A DNA stretch of 64,000 nucleotides, from the NCBI GenBank assembly GCA_903882805.1, contig CAIRYK010000048.1:43161-107160 (forward strand), given 5' to 3'. Shown piece after piece: positions 63,828 to 64,000 of this stretch; the stretch's first letter is position 1, and each line of letters begins with the position of its first letter. The position numbers and the translations under genes were made by a program. A model generated the notes under the pieces. That model was given only the letters and a program-made list of their open reading frames with translations. It did no database searches and had not been told where the DNA came from. This stretch comes from an uncultured Bacteroidota bacterium (GTDB lineage Bacteria; Bacteroidota; Bacteroidia; Chitinophagales; Chitinophagaceae).

Positions 63828-63916
63828 GGAGAGATGCTCGAGTGGTTGAAGAGGCACGCCTGGAAAGTGTGTATACCTGTCAAAGGGTATCTAGGGTTCG
63901 AATCCCTATCCCTCCG
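63828..63916 (+). tRNA. tRNA-Ser, anticodon GGA
   Basis: The 89-nt gene folds as a class II tRNA. Acceptor arms are GGAGAGA and TCCCTCC with discriminator G; D stem CTC/GAG; anticodon stem CACGC/GTGTG with loop CTGGAAA (GGA); a 20-nt variable arm containing ATACC/GGTAT; T stem TAGGG/CCCTA with loop TTCGAAT. CCA is not encoded. Acceptor pair 5-68 is an A-C mismatch, otherwise the fold is canonical. It reads UCC and UCU codons. Confidence 0.95.
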
Positions 63917-63921
63917 CCTTT

Positions 63922-63977
63922 GCCCGCCGAAGCGGGCTATACCCAACAAGGATGAAATCTTTGTTGGGTATTTTTTA
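63922..63977 (+). terminator. Tandem terminator hairpins after tRNA-Ser
   Basis: Stem GCCCGC/GCGGGC (63922-63927 with 63932-63937) is followed by stem TACCCAACAA/TTGTTGGGTA (63940-63949 with 63961-63970) and six T residues. Confidence 0.85.
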
Positions 63978-64000
63978 TTAGGAAGTGTGTATTCCTCTAA

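Overview
The window is a contiguous stretch of chromosome from a member of the Bacteroidota, most likely a Chitinophagaceae-type organism (order and family are inference). Evidence: two secreted proteins end in type IX secretion (T9SS) sorting domains; a SusC-like TonB-dependent receptor carries an N-terminal carboxypeptidase-regulatory-like domain; the branched-chain-type 2-oxoacid dehydrogenase E1 is an alpha/beta fusion; Shine-Dalgarno sites are not evident; and several genes are preceded by the Bacteroidota promoter pattern TTTG/TTTC, about 19-20 nt, TAnnTTTG. No insertion sequence, prophage, CRISPR array or rRNA is visible. One tRNA (Ser, GGA) lies at the right edge.

Layout. 1-6.4 kb: surface/secreted proteins (a collagen-repeat protein cut by the left edge, a small T9SS protein, a Lys/Ala-rich exported peptide, a 1040-residue adhesin with about 11 Ig-like repeats). 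6.5-12.4 kb: fused E1, a secreted unknown, an orphan HigA antitoxin beside what looks like the last codons of a lost HigB toxin, a LuxC-type acyl-CoA reductase divergent from a ferredoxin, and a DUF6438 protein. 12.6-16.3 kb: dprA, then an ECF sigma factor/putative anti-sigma/periplasmic protein operon, and birA. 16.4-23.2 kb: rsfS, ftsH, a LUD protein, the E2 acetyltransferase and dnaX, the last with an A9 run placed where a short gamma subunit could be made by slippage. 23.2-30 kb: a hairpin-rich intergenic region with a possible very short RNA, two nucleotide-sugar genes, a TonB-dependent receptor and kynureninase. 30-34.3 kb: a LemA/TPM/TPM operon, a GbsR/MarR regulator with a 42-bp palindrome and a second matching site before two small membrane proteins, and an OsmC protein. 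34.4-37.9 kb: nuoM-nuoN plus a small Pro-rich protein. 37.9-43.8 kb: MFS transporter, an unrecognised 612-residue protein and a SNF2 helicase. 43.9-52.6 kb: TMTC-like TPR membrane protein, another polytopic membrane protein, rel/spoT overlapping an M32 carboxypeptidase. 52.6-55.3 kb: an AT-rich patch with a YwqK-like MORN protein and an HNH endonuclease. 55.3-64 kb: mutS2 lacking the Smr domain, a lipoprotein, an amino-acid racemase, a GT39-type transferase, pepD, a GNAT enzyme and tRNA-Ser.

Most of the window is ordinary housekeeping. The points most worth checking are the dnaX A9 slippage site, the matched operator pair around the GbsR-type regulator, the HigB relic, the short RNA candidate near 23.8 kb, and the SNF2 helicase with its unnamed partner. 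All family assignments were made by reading motifs; no database search was run.
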